Below are positions 1 through 8,166 of a stretch of 64,000 nucleotides of DNA, in pieces (the stretch's first letter is position 1; the number at the start of each line of letters is the position of its first letter). Under the pieces are notes generated by a model. It saw only the letters and a list, made by a program, of their open reading frames with translations. It ran no database searches and was not told where the DNA came from. Position numbers and translations under genes: made by a program. This DNA comes from Aldehydirespirator sp963667505 (lineage in GTDB: Bacteria; Actinomycetota; Acidimicrobiia; Acidimicrobiales; Aldehydirespiratoraceae), in NCBI GenBank assembly GCA_963667505.2, contig OY763490.2, positions 434,001-498,000 on the forward strand, in the 5' to 3' direction.

Positions 1-1
1 C

Positions 2-874
2 CCCGCCAGCAGCCCTGGACCTGATCTGTGCGGTTCGGGTGTCGGCGGGGGGCCTGGTGTGGCGGGTTCGGGTCTTAGCGGGGAGCCTGGAGTGGCGGGT
101 TCGGGTGTCGGCGGGGGGCCTGGTGTGGCGGGCGGGTCTTGTGTGGCCGAGACGTCGGGCGCGAGTGCCGGCGCGCCTGTCGTTGTGGAGATCGGCGAGG
201 ATCTCGGCGAGGGTCGGCGATTGGTCCGGCTGCGGACCGGCGACCGGAGTCCGATGGACGTGCTCGACGACATCGGCGAGGTGCCGCTGCCGCCGTACAT
301 CACGTCGGAGCTCTCCGACCCCGAGCGCTACCAGACGGTGTACGGTCGCCGGCCCATCTCAGCCGCGGCCCCGACCGCGGGCCTGCACTTCACCGAGCCG
401 CTGCTCGACCGTGTGCGCGCCGCGGGCGCCGAGGTGGTGAGCGTCGAACTCGCCGTGGGGCTCGACACGTTCCGGCCGATGACCGCCGACCGCCTCGCCG
501 ACCACGTCATGCACACCGAGTACTACCGGGTGCCGCCCCCGGCCCAGGCCGCGCTGGCCCGGGCGCGGCGGGCAGTGGCGGTGGGCACCACGGTGGTGAG
601 GGCCTTGGAGACTTGGGCGGCCACCGGCGAGGAGTCGGGCCACAGCAACCTGTTCATCCGCCGCCCGTATCCGTGGCGGGCGGTGGACGTGCTTATGACC
701 AACTTCCATCTGCCCCGGTCCACTCTGCTGTGCCTGCTGGACGCCTTCGTCGGACCTCGCTGGCGCGCTCTCTACGAAGTCGCCCTGGAGCATCGCTACC
801 GGTTCCTCTCCTTCGGCGACGCCATGCTGGTTTCCCGCTCGCAGGCCGCCGGGCCGGACGGTGCAGCGCCGTGA
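2..874 (+). CDS. queA: S-adenosylmethionine:tRNA ribosyltransferase-isomerase QueA (5' end outside window)
   Basis: QueA transfers and isomerises the ribosyl group of S-adenosylmethionine onto preQ1 in tRNA position 34, giving epoxyqueuosine, the step after Tgt. The frame is already open at the window edge, so this is the C-terminal 290 residues of a protein usually near 340-350. The family blocks LPPYI, RYQTVYG, AAPTAGLHFT, VGLDTFRPM, HVMHTEYY, TTVVRALET and MTNFHLPRSTLL follow one another in the right order. Ahead of them lies a glycine-rich stretch made of three 11-residue repeats, unusual in this family. The stop is about 100 bp before the chosen tgt start, and the two genes act in one pathway. 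Identity is firm; the true start cannot be seen. Confidence 0.93.
   Translation, partial: PASSPGPDLCGSGVGGGPGVAGSGLSGEPGVAGSGVGGGPGVAGGSCVAETSGASAGAPVVVEIGEDLGEGRRLVRLRTGDRSPMDVLDDIGEVPLPPYITSELSDPERYQTVYGRRPISAAAPTAGLHFTEPLLDRVRAAGAEVVSVELAVGLDTFRPMTADRLADHVMHTEYYRVPPPAQAALARARRAVAVGTTVVRALETWAATGEESGHSNLFIRRPYPWRAVDVLMTNFHLPRSTLLCLLDAFVGPRWRALYEVALEHRYRFLSFGDAMLVSRSQAAGPDGAAP
32..130 (+). repeat. 33-bp in-frame tandem repeat in queA (3 copies)
   Basis: Three consecutive 33-bp units at 32-64, 65-97 and 98-130 encode GSGVGGGPGVA, GSGLSGEPGVA and GSGVGGGPGVA. The first and third copies are identical in DNA. They lie in frame between the two conserved parts of QueA and would make a flexible glycine linker. 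Confidence 0.9.
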
Positions 875-974
875 CACGGACGAATCCCGGCCGCTCGGCG
901 GGTCGGCGGCGAAATTGGTGGCAGAAACTGGTCTCAGAGGGCGGTTTCGTCGCCGATTTCGGCCGGGGAGCCTG

Positions 975-2087
975 ATGCGGGCGGAGTTCACGCTGGAAGG
1001 CAGCGCGGGCGGCGCCCGGGCCGGAACGGTCACGACGGCGCGAGGAAGCTTCTCCACGCCGTGCTTCATGCCGGTCGGCACCAGGGGAGCCGTGCCGCAC
1101 CTCGACTCGTCGGATCTGGAGGCCCTCGGGGTCGAGGTGGTGCTGGCCAACACCTACCACCTGATGTTGCGTCCCGGCGCCGACACGATCGCCGGCCTCG
1201 GCGGGATCCACCGGTTCGCCCGCTGGCCGGGTCATGTCCTCACCGACTCGGGCGGATATCAGATCTACTCCCTCGCCCCCGAAGTGGACGACGACGGCGC
1301 CAGGTTCAAGTCGGTCTACGACGGCTCGGCTCACCGGCTCACCCCGGAGGGCGCCGTGCAGCAGCAGGCCCTGATCGGCGCCGACATCACGATGGTGCTG
1401 GACGTGTGTCCGCCGGCACTGGCGGACAGGCCTGTGCTGAAGAACGCGGTGCGCCGGACCGCCGCCTGGGCCGGCCGGGCCCGCCGCGCCTTTGTCGACC
1501 ACCCCGACGCGGCCGAGCGCCAGTGCCAGTTCGGCATCGTGCAGGGGGGCGCCGACCCGGCCTTGCGACTGGAGTCGGCCCGGCGCACCGTCGAGATCGG
1601 CTTCGACGGCTATGCGGTCGGAGGCCTGTCGGTGGGCGAGGACCGCCCCCTGACGCTGGAAGCTCTCGACGCCTGCGTGCCGGCGCTGCCCGCTGACCGG
1701 CCGCGGTACTTCATGGGCCTGGGCGATCCGCTGGGCATCGTGGAGTCGGTGGCCCGAGGCGTGGACATGTTCGACTGCGTCCTGCCGGCGAGGCTCGGCC
1801 GGCACGGCACCGTCCTGTCCGACGCGGGCCGCTACAACCTTGCGGCGGCCCGCCACACCGACAGCGACGAGCCGCTCGACCCGGCCTTCGGCGACAGTCC
1901 GGCCGGCCGCTGGCCCCGCGGCTTTTTGCGCCACCTGCTGACGGTGCGCGAGCCCACCGCGGCCCGGCTGATCACTCTGCACAACCTTGCGTGGCTGCTG
2001 CGACTCATGGAGCGGATCCGCCAGGCCGTGCGCGACGGCACCTTCGAGGAGCTGCGAGCCGAAGTCCGTCGGATCTGGGCCAAGTGA
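975..2087 (+). CDS. tgt: tRNA-guanine(34) transglycosylase, zinc-ligand cysteines absent
   Basis: Tgt exchanges guanine 34 of GUN-anticodon tRNAs for preQ1. The 370-residue protein keeps the catalytic apparatus: TDSGGYQ with Asp91 as general base, LDVC with Asp143, GIVQGG, GYAVGG, and the nucleophile Asp267 in VDMFDCVLP. The C-terminal zinc site is not intact: the segment corresponding to LDxECxCxxC in Escherichia coli and Zymomonas Tgt reads LDPAFGDSPAGRW, same length, with the three cysteines replaced by Phe305, Asp307 and Ala310, while the fourth ligand survives as His336 in TLHNL. I chose the ATG at 975 because GGGGAG precedes it by a few bases and it begins the conserved N-terminus; an open frame extends to 861. 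Whether the enzyme is active without zinc is not known. Confidence 0.92.
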   Translation: MRAEFTLEGSAGGARAGTVTTARGSFSTPCFMPVGTRGAVPHLDSSDLEALGVEVVLANTYHLMLRPGADTIAGLGGIHRFARWPGHVLTDSGGYQIYSLAPEVDDDGARFKSVYDGSAHRLTPEGAVQQQALIGADITMVLDVCPPALADRPVLKNAVRRTAAWAGRARRAFVDHPDAAERQCQFGIVQGGADPALRLESARRTVEIGFDGYAVGGLSVGEDRPLTLEALDACVPALPADRPRYFMGLGDPLGIVESVARGVDMFDCVLPARLGRHGTVLSDAGRYNLAAARHTDSDEPLDPAFGDSPAGRWPRGFLRHLLTVREPTAARLITLHNLAWLLRLMERIRQAVRDGTFEELRAEVRRIWAK

Positions 2088-2165
2088 CCGCGAGGCCGTA
2101 GTTGCCCGTGACGGCTGCCCGGACTGACATCGAGAAGTCCGTCGGATCTGGGCCAAGTGACCGCG
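2061..2165 (+). repeat. 32-bp direct repeat duplicating the tgt 3' end
   Basis: The last 27 bases of tgt with its TGA stop plus 5 following bases (2061-2092) recur exactly at 2134-2165 in the intergenic region before yajC. The copies are 73 bp apart. The second copy does not belong to any reading frame I can support. Confidence 0.92.
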
Positions 2166-2206
2166 GGGCTCTCCAAGGGTGCCCAATCAAACCGTTGACG
2201 CGCCAC

Positions 2207-2212
2207 TAGGCT
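2207..2212 (+). promoter_or_regulatory. leaderless-type -10 hexamer of yajC
   Basis: TAGGCT lies six bases before the yajC ATG, the spacing expected when transcription begins at or next to the start codon. No convincing -35 box at 17 bp was found. Confidence 0.5.
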
Positions 2213-2218
2213 CGCGGC

Positions 2219-2518
2219 ATGGAGTTTCTCATCATCGTCCTCATGTTCGGAGCGCTGTATTACCTGCTGCTCCGACCTCAGCAGAAGCGTGAGAAGGCCC
2301 GTCGTGAGCTGGTGCGCGCCCTCAAGGCAGGCGACGAGGTGGTGACCAACGCCGGGATCCACGGCGCGGTCGCCGAGGTGGAGGACTCGGTCATCTGGCT
2401 GGAGGTCGCCCCCAACGTGGAGTTGAAGGTCTCCCGGGACGCGATCGCGGGCAAGGTGGGGTCCGCCGACGACGAAGACGACGCCGAAGAGGACGAGGAA
2501 CCGGAAGACGACGACTGA
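2219..2518 (+). CDS. yajC: preprotein translocase subunit YajC
   Basis: YajC is a small inner-membrane partner of SecDF in the Sec holotranslocon. The 99-residue protein has one N-terminal transmembrane helix (about residues 2-18, FLIIVLMFGALYYLLL), the family motif LLRPQQKREK directly after it, then the small beta domain with GDEVVTNAGIHG, and a very acidic tail of Asp and Glu. Gene order yajC-secD-secF is the usual one. No Shine-Dalgarno is seen; a TAGGCT hexamer six bases ahead suggests a leaderless transcript. Confidence 0.95.
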   Translation: MEFLIIVLMFGALYYLLLRPQQKREKARRELVRALKAGDEVVTNAGIHGAVAEVEDSVIWLEVAPNVELKVSRDAIAGKVGSADDEDDAEEDEEPEDDD

Positions 2519-2582
2519 GCTGAGCGGGCGCCGGAGGCACCGCCGCTGATCGCGGCCCCGTAGCGGGCGTCCGGAGGCATCG

Positions 2583-4139
2583 TTGCGCCGCAGGCTTGTC
2601 TACGTCATCGGGATCGTGGCCGTGGCGGTCGCGGGGGTCGTCTACACGCTGGTCGCCGAGAACGAGCCGCTGCTGGGCCTCGACCTTCAGGGCGGCGCCA
2701 GCGTGGTGCTCGAGCCCACCCGACCCGCGGAGGCCGCCGACCTCGACCTGGCGGTGGAGATCATCCGCAACCGGGTGGACGGGCTGGGTGTCGCCGAGCC
2801 CGAGATCAGCACCCAGGGCGGCAACATCCTGGTGCAGCTCCCCGGCGTGGACGACCAGCAGCGGGCCATCGACTTGGTGGGCCAGACGGCGGAGTTGCGT
2901 TTCCGTCCGCTGATCGAGTCGGTGTCCGAGAGCGCCGTCGCGGCCGCGGCCGCAGAGGCCGAAGGCAGCGAGGCTGAAGGCGGCGAGAACCTCGGCAGCG
3001 AGAGCGTCGGCAGCGAAGGCCTGTCTGACTGGTTCGCTCTCAGCGAGGGCGACAACCGGGCCGACGCCGAGGTGGTGCTGCCCCAGTACGACGACGATCG
3101 CAACATCGTGGCCCGGCACCGGCTCGGCCCCACCTCGGTCGTGGGCGACGCTCTGGAGAGCGCCTCCGCCCGCTTCGAACCCGTCCAGGGATGGTTCGTC
3201 TCTCCCACGTTCAAGCCGGGCGCCGCCGGCATCGACCTGTTCAACGAACTCGGTCAGCGCTGCTTCTACCTGGACCCGAGCTGTCCCACCAAGCAGGTCG
3301 CCATCGAGATCGACAACGAGGTCATCAGCGCCCCCCGGATCCAGGACCAGCAGTCGGTCTACTCGCCCTTCGAGCGCGACAACATCACCATCTCCGGCGG
3401 ATTCACCGAGGACGAGGCCAGAGACCTCGCGCTGGTCCTCGACTACGGCGCCCTGCCGGTGGAGCTCGAAGCTCAGGAGAGCCGGATCGTCTCCGCGTCG
3501 CTGGGAACCGACGCCCTCGAGGCGGGAGTGCTGGCAGGGCTCATCGGCCTGGGGCTGGTGTCGCTGTACCTGCTGGCCTACTACCGCCTTCTGGGGCTGG
3601 TGGCCATCGTCAGCCTGGCCCTGTCGGGCGCCATGCTCTGGACGATCATCTCCTGGCTGGGCGAGTCCCGGGGACTGGCTCTGACCCTGGCCGGCGTGAC
3701 CGGCCTCATCGTCGCCATCGGCGTCTCGGTGGACTCCAACGTCGTGTACTTCGAGCATCTCAAGGAGGACGTCCGCTCCGGCCGCACGGTGCGCTCCGCG
3801 GTCGACCGAGCCTTCCCGGTGGCCTTCGCCACCATCGTCAAGGCCGACTTCGCGTCGCTCATCGCCGCGGGCGTGCTCTACTGGCTGACGTCGGGCCAGG
3901 TGAAGGGCTTCGCCCTGTACCTCGGCGTGGCCACGATCCTCGACCTGGTGGCCACGTACTTCTTCATGGGTCCGGTGATCGCGCTGCTGGCCCGCGTGTC
4001 GGGCCTCTACGAGCATCCGCAGAGGTTCGGCATCCCCGCGTCCTCGGTGATCCGAGGCCCGGCCCGGGCCGTGCAGGACGCCGCTCGGGCCAAGCGAGGC
4101 GCTGGGGCCTCCGTCGCTGACCGGGGAGCGGCGCGGTGA
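2583..4139 (+). CDS. secD: protein translocase subunit SecD
   Basis: SecD works with SecF at the trans side of the Sec channel, using the proton gradient to help release exported proteins. The 518-residue protein has an N-terminal helix, the family motif LGLDLQGGASVVLE at about residues 32-45, a periplasmic P1-like region with RNRVDGLGVAEPEI, and a C-terminal six-helix block with GVTGLIVAIGVSVDSNV and the interhelix motif FEHLKEDVR. An acidic Ala/Glu/Ser-rich insertion lies near residues 120-150. The start is a TTG at 2583, five bases after GGAGG. The stop overlaps the secF GTG as GTGA. Confidence 0.95.
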   Translation: MRRRLVYVIGIVAVAVAGVVYTLVAENEPLLGLDLQGGASVVLEPTRPAEAADLDLAVEIIRNRVDGLGVAEPEISTQGGNILVQLPGVDDQQRAIDLVGQTAELRFRPLIESVSESAVAAAAAEAEGSEAEGGENLGSESVGSEGLSDWFALSEGDNRADAEVVLPQYDDDRNIVARHRLGPTSVVGDALESASARFEPVQGWFVSPTFKPGAAGIDLFNELGQRCFYLDPSCPTKQVAIEIDNEVISAPRIQDQQSVYSPFERDNITISGGFTEDEARDLALVLDYGALPVELEAQESRIVSASLGTDALEAGVLAGLIGLGLVSLYLLAYYRLLGLVAIVSLALSGAMLWTIISWLGESRGLALTLAGVTGLIVAIGVSVDSNVVYFEHLKEDVRSGRTVRSAVDRAFPVAFATIVKADFASLIAAGVLYWLTSGQVKGFALYLGVATILDLVATYFFMGPVIALLARVSGLYEHPQRFGIPASSVIRGPARAVQDAARAKRGAGASVADRGAAR

Positions 4140-5340
4140 GCGGCGTCTCGGCTCGGGGACTAGTGGGGCGGCTGCGGGCCCTGTACCGCGGCGAGCAGCA
4201 GATCGACTTCCCGAAGCTGTGGCGGCGGGCGCTGATCGGCTCGGCCGCGGCGGTGGTCATCAGTGTGGGCAGCTTCGCGGTGCGCGGCATCGACTTGGGT
4301 ATCGAGTTCGACGGAGGCACGGCCTGGGAGGTGTCGGCGCCGGGCGTGTCGGTGGCCGAGGCCCGCGACGCGCTGCGAACCACCGGCGCGGCCGACGCCA
4401 AGATCCAGACAGTGGGGGTCGACACCATCCGAGTGCGCGCCGACGTGGAGGGCCCGGCCGCGGTCGACGAGGTCCGCAGCGCCCTGGCCGGACTGGCCGG
4501 CGTCCTGGGCAACGATGTCAGCGTCACCACCGTCGGACCCTCCTGGGGCGACGAGGTCACCCGCAAGGCCCGCAACGCGCTCATCGCCTTCTTCGCCATC
4601 GTGGCCCTGTACATCGCGGTGCGGCTCGAGTGGAAGATGGCGGTCGGGGCCCTGGCCGCGGTGGCCCACGACATCTTGGTCTCGGTGGGCTTCTACTCGC
4701 TGTTCCAGTTCGAGATTACGCGGCCACCGTCATCGCCTTCCTCACGATCATGGGCTACTCGCTCTACGACACCATCGTCGTGTACGACAAGGTGCGCGAG
4801 GTGGTCGGACGGGTGTCGGCGACTGGTCGCTACACCTACACCGAGATGATGAACCTGTCGCTCAACCAGGTGCTGATGCGCTCGGTCAACACGTCGATCA
4901 CCTCGATGCTGCCGGTGGCTTCCATGCTGGTGATCGGGTCGTTCGTGCTCGGCGCGGTCACCCTGCAGGAGTTCGCCATCGCGTTGGTGGTGGGCATCCT
5001 GGTGGGTACCTACTCGTCGCTGTTCGTGGCCGCGTCGCTGGTGGCCTGGATGAAGGAGCGCGAGCCGGTCTACGTCGAGGTGGCCCAACGGGTGCGACAG
5101 CGCAGCGGGACGGGCGACGGCGACGGCGGCACGCGCCTGGTCGCAACCGACGACGCCGTGCTCGGCGAGGCCTCCGCGGCCAAGCGCAGCCGCCGGGCGG
5201 GGCCCGGCCCGGCGTCCAAGTCCTCGGCCGGAAAGCCCGCTGCTGTTGCGGGTGCCGGGGGCGCCGCGGGTGCTGGGGGCGCGGTCGGGACGACCGGTGC
5301 CATCCCGCCCCGTCCCCGCAAGAAGCGCAAGAAGCGCTGA
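4136..5340 (+). CDS. secF: protein translocase subunit SecF, interrupted by a -1 frameshift
   Basis: SecF pairs with SecD in protein export. The N-terminal half reads normally from GTG 4136 (GIDLGIEFDGGTAWEV, then the first membrane helices to GFYSLFQFEIT). At about 4718-4724 the frame breaks: the expected continuation TPATVIAFLTIMGYSLYDT is found in the next frame, one base being missing between ACG and GGCCACC. After that the rest, including TSITSMLPV and the last helices, is intact to 5340 with a basic tail ending KKRKKR. With one base restored the protein would be 401 residues. Because secF is normally kept with secD and nothing else is damaged, a sequencing or assembly error is my first explanation, a recent mutation the second. 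Confidence 0.9.
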
Positions 5341-5389
5341 CTCCCCGGTCGCGACTCGCGGCGTTTGAGACCGCCGACGCGCCCGCGGA

Positions 5390-5395
5390 TACCGT
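5390..5395 (+). promoter_or_regulatory. leaderless-type -10 hexamer ahead of rel
   Basis: TACCGT lies six bases before an ATG at 5402. That ATG opens a 19-codon reading frame that stops right before rel, so the predicted transcript starts on the short frame and not on rel itself. Confidence 0.45.
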
Positions 5396-5401
5396 GATGC
5401 C

Positions 5402-5461
5402 ATGATCGAACGGCGCGGCCGGACGGCCGTCGAGGCCGTCGCAGCCGCCGAGGCCGCCTGA
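5402..5461 (+). CDS. putative 19-residue upstream reading frame of rel
   Basis: The frame encodes MIERRGRTAVEAVAAAEAA and its TGA is followed with no gap by the rel ATG, in the same frame. A TACCGT hexamer sits six bases before its ATG, the arrangement seen at leaderless genes elsewhere here. It may be a leader peptide whose translation delivers ribosomes to rel, which has no Shine-Dalgarno of its own. It could equally be chance coding. There is no homology to support it. Confidence 0.3.
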   Translation: MIERRGRTAVEAVAAAEAA

Positions 5462-7708
5462 ATGGCCACCGTCACCCGGGTGCTTCCCTGGCGCCGCGGC
5501 GTCCGGCGGCCCGCGGCCGAGATCGCCGCGCTGCTGGACTGCTACCGGGAGCGCCGCCGCGGCTCGCCCACCGACCGCATCGAGCGGGCCTTCGACGTCG
5601 CCGCCGAGGCCCATGACGGCCAGATGCGCCTGTCGGGCGAGCCCTACATCCGCCATCCGGTGGCGGTGGCGACCATCGTGGCCCGGCTCGGCCTCGACGA
5701 CGTGACCATCGCCGCGGCCCTGCTGCACGACGCCGTCGAGGACACGGACGTGGCGCTGGCCGCCATAGAGGCCGAGTTCGGCGCGGAGGTCAGCCGCATA
5801 GTCGACGGGGTCACCAAGCTCGACCGCGTCCACTACGACACCCGCGAGCAGCAGCAGGCCGCGTCGGTCCGCAAGATGATGGTGGCCATCGCCCGCGACC
5901 TGCGGGTGCTCATCATCAAGCTGGCTGACCGGCTGCACAACCTCCGTACCCTGGCGGTGCTGCCGGCCTTCAAGCAGTCCTACATCGCCCGGGAGACGCT
6001 CGACGTCTACGCGCCGCTGGCCCACCGGCTCGGCATGCAGGACATAAGGCAGCAGCTTGAGGACCTGGCCTTCGCGGCCATCGAGCCCCGCCGCTACGCC
6101 GAGATCGACCAGATGGTGCAGATGCGGGCCCCTGAGCGCGACATCTACCTGGCTCAGGTGCTGGGCGACGTGGAGTCCCGGCTGGTCGAGTTGGGCATCG
6201 CCGCCGAGGTCACCGGCCGGCCCAAGCACCTGTGGTCGATCTACGAGAAGATGGTGGTCAAGGGCCGCAGCTTCGCGGAGATCTTCGACCTGGTCGGCAT
6301 CCGGGTCATGGTCGAGTCGGTGCGGGACTGCTACGCGGCCCTCGGTTCCATCCACTCGGCGTGGCGGCCCGTGCAAGGCCGTTTCAAGGACTACATCGCC
6401 ATGCCGAAGTTCAACCTCTACCAGTCGCTGCACACCACGGTGGTCGGTCCGCAGGGCAAGACGCTGGAGGTGCAGATTCGCACCCACCAGATGCACGAGC
6501 GGGCCGAGTTCGGGGTGGCCGCCCACTGGGAGTACAAGGACGGCTCGCCCTCGCAGGACATGGCCTGGCTGGCCCGCATCGTCGATTGGCAGCAGGAGAC
6601 CTCCGACCCGGCCGAGTTCATGTCCAACCTCAAGATCGAGCTGGACACCGACGAGGTCTACGTGTTCACGCCGGCGGGCAAGGTGATCGAGCTGCCGGTG
6701 GGGGCCACGCCGGTGGACTTCGCCTACAGCATCCACACCGACGTGGGCCACGGCTGCGTGGGCGCGAAGGTCAACGGTCGGCTCATGGCTCTCGACACCC
6801 GGCTGCAGTCCGGCGACGTGGTGGAGATCTTCACCACCCGGACCGAAGGGGCGGGGCCGAGCCGTGACTGGCTGAAGTTCGTGGCCAGCCGGCGGGCGGC
6901 CAACAAGATCAAGCAGTGGTACTCGCGCGAGCGTCGGGCCGACGCCATCGAGCAGGGCCGCGACGACCTGATCCAGGCTCTGCGCCGCGAGGGCCTGCCC
7001 GCTCGGCGCCTGTTGAAGGACCAGCTGATCGAGGTTGTCGCCGAGCAGCTCAACTACAGCTCGATCGACCTGCTGTTCCTGGCCATCGGCGAGGGTCATC
7101 AGTCCGCCGAGTCGGTGGCGGGGCGCTTCGCCCGGGCGCTGCAGGGCGACGAGGCCGGTGACGCCGAGGCGCTGGCGGGCCGCGACCGGCTACCGACCAC
7201 GGCCCGGCGTCGGGCCGAGCGCCGCAGCGCGAGCGCGGACATCGGCGTGCACGTCGAGGGGCTCGACGACATCCTCATCCGCCTGTCGCAGTGCTGCGGG
7301 CCGGTGCCGCCCGACGAGATCATCGGCTTCGTCACCCGGGGCCGGGGCGTGTCGGTGCACCGCGCCGACTGCCTCAACGCCATCGGGCTGTCGGAGGGTC
7401 AGGCCGACCGTCTGATCGAGGTGGAGTGGGACACCGACTTCGCCGGCCGGTTCTCGACGACGATCTCAGTGCACGCGCTGGACCGGCCCGGCCTGCTGCG
7501 CGACGTCACCGAAGTGCTGGCCGGGCACAAGCTCAGCATCCTGAGCGCCCACGCGGAGACCGGCGACGACTTCATCGCCCGCATGGACTTCGAGTTCGAG
7601 CTGGCCGACGTGTCCCAGCTCGACTCGGTCCTGTCCAGCGTTCTGGCCCTGGAAGCAGTGTTCGAGGCCTACCGGGTCCTACCCGGCCGCAGCAACCCTT
7701 CGACCTAA
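5462..7708 (+). CDS. rel: bifunctional (p)ppGpp synthetase/hydrolase Rel
   Basis: Rel makes and degrades (p)ppGpp in the stringent response, sensing uncharged tRNA on the ribosome. The 748-residue protein has the full long-RSH layout: an HD hydrolase domain (about 45-190) with the intact HDxxED motif at 89-94 (HDAVED), a synthetase domain (about 235-345) with GRFKDYIAMPKFNLYQSLHT, a TGS domain (about 395-460, YVFTPAGKVIELPVGATPVD), a helical region with a conserved-type cysteine pair (QCCGPVPPDEI) and a C-terminal ACT domain (DRPGLLRDVTEVL). Both active sites look intact, so it should be bifunctional. The position after secF matches other actinobacteria, but no apt gene lies between. Confidence 0.96.
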   Translation: MATVTRVLPWRRGVRRPAAEIAALLDCYRERRRGSPTDRIERAFDVAAEAHDGQMRLSGEPYIRHPVAVATIVARLGLDDVTIAAALLHDAVEDTDVALAAIEAEFGAEVSRIVDGVTKLDRVHYDTREQQQAASVRKMMVAIARDLRVLIIKLADRLHNLRTLAVLPAFKQSYIARETLDVYAPLAHRLGMQDIRQQLEDLAFAAIEPRRYAEIDQMVQMRAPERDIYLAQVLGDVESRLVELGIAAEVTGRPKHLWSIYEKMVVKGRSFAEIFDLVGIRVMVESVRDCYAALGSIHSAWRPVQGRFKDYIAMPKFNLYQSLHTTVVGPQGKTLEVQIRTHQMHERAEFGVAAHWEYKDGSPSQDMAWLARIVDWQQETSDPAEFMSNLKIELDTDEVYVFTPAGKVIELPVGATPVDFAYSIHTDVGHGCVGAKVNGRLMALDTRLQSGDVVEIFTTRTEGAGPSRDWLKFVASRRAANKIKQWYSRERRADAIEQGRDDLIQALRREGLPARRLLKDQLIEVVAEQLNYSSIDLLFLAIGEGHQSAESVAGRFARALQGDEAGDAEALAGRDRLPTTARRRAERRSASADIGVHVEGLDDILIRLSQCCGPVPPDEIIGFVTRGRGVSVHRADCLNAIGLSEGQADRLIEVEWDTDFAGRFSTTISVHALDRPGLLRDVTEVLAGHKLSILSAHAETGDDFIARMDFEFELADVSQLDSVLSSVLALEAVFEAYRVLPGRSNPST

Positions 7709-7785
7709 TTTGGCACTTACTCAGCCAATATTTTCGCACTTGCAGTTCTCTGCTGCGCCTTCGGAGCAGGGTCGACACCGCCCGG

Positions 7786-7887
7786 ATGGGCGAGCCGGCA
7801 GCGCTGATCGTCATCACGGCTACCGGCTACGGCTTCAAACACCGAGACGGCGTGCAAGTGGTCCCCATCGCCACCCTCGCCCCCTGA
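7786..7887 (+). pseudogene. possible C-terminal remnant of a DUF4143-type ATPase
   Basis: An open stretch ends with ALIVITATGYGFKHRDGVQVVPIATLAP. A hydrophobic strand, then Tyr, an RDGV turn and a V-V-P-I run resembles the extreme C-terminus of AAA ATPases that carry a DUF4143 domain. Nothing upstream extends the match, so at most this is a 33-codon remnant. The identification rests on a short pattern and is weak. Confidence 0.25.
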
Positions 7888-8166
7888 CCGTCCAACCGTA
7901 GGTACGGCATATCGTGAGGAACGCGTTGGAGCCATTGGCCTCCAGCCCGTTGCCGTCGCTTCCGGCCGCTGCTGATCGGATGAACTTGTGACGGCGTTCT
8001 GGAAGCAGATACAGTGTGGCCAGTGCCGGAGCGACTCCCCGCTTCCCTGCTAACGACGTGAGGGAGCCGCTCCGGCTCTCGCACTCTACGGAGCGCGACA
8101 CCCTTGGCCTTCAAAATGTGCAGGCAGTAACGGACCCCTTGTGACAGGGGCAGGGAACACTTGTCC

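Noticed and set aside
691..2186. Long minus-strand open frames opposite tgt, secD, pheT and other genes
   Set aside because: They mirror the codon bias of GC-rich genes on the other strand and show no family motifs.
2194..2199. TTGACG as the -35 box of yajC
   Set aside because: It is only seven bases from the TAGGCT hexamer, too close for a sigma70-type promoter.
4136..4849. A separate 237-residue secF product ending at 4849
   Set aside because: The last 40 residues after the frame break are unlike SecF, and the missing part continues intact in the next frame, so a frameshift explains it better than a short gene.
8136..8151. Terminator hairpin CCCCT-AGGGG after rel
   Set aside because: The stem is only five base pairs, lies 430 bp from the rel stop and lacks a T run.
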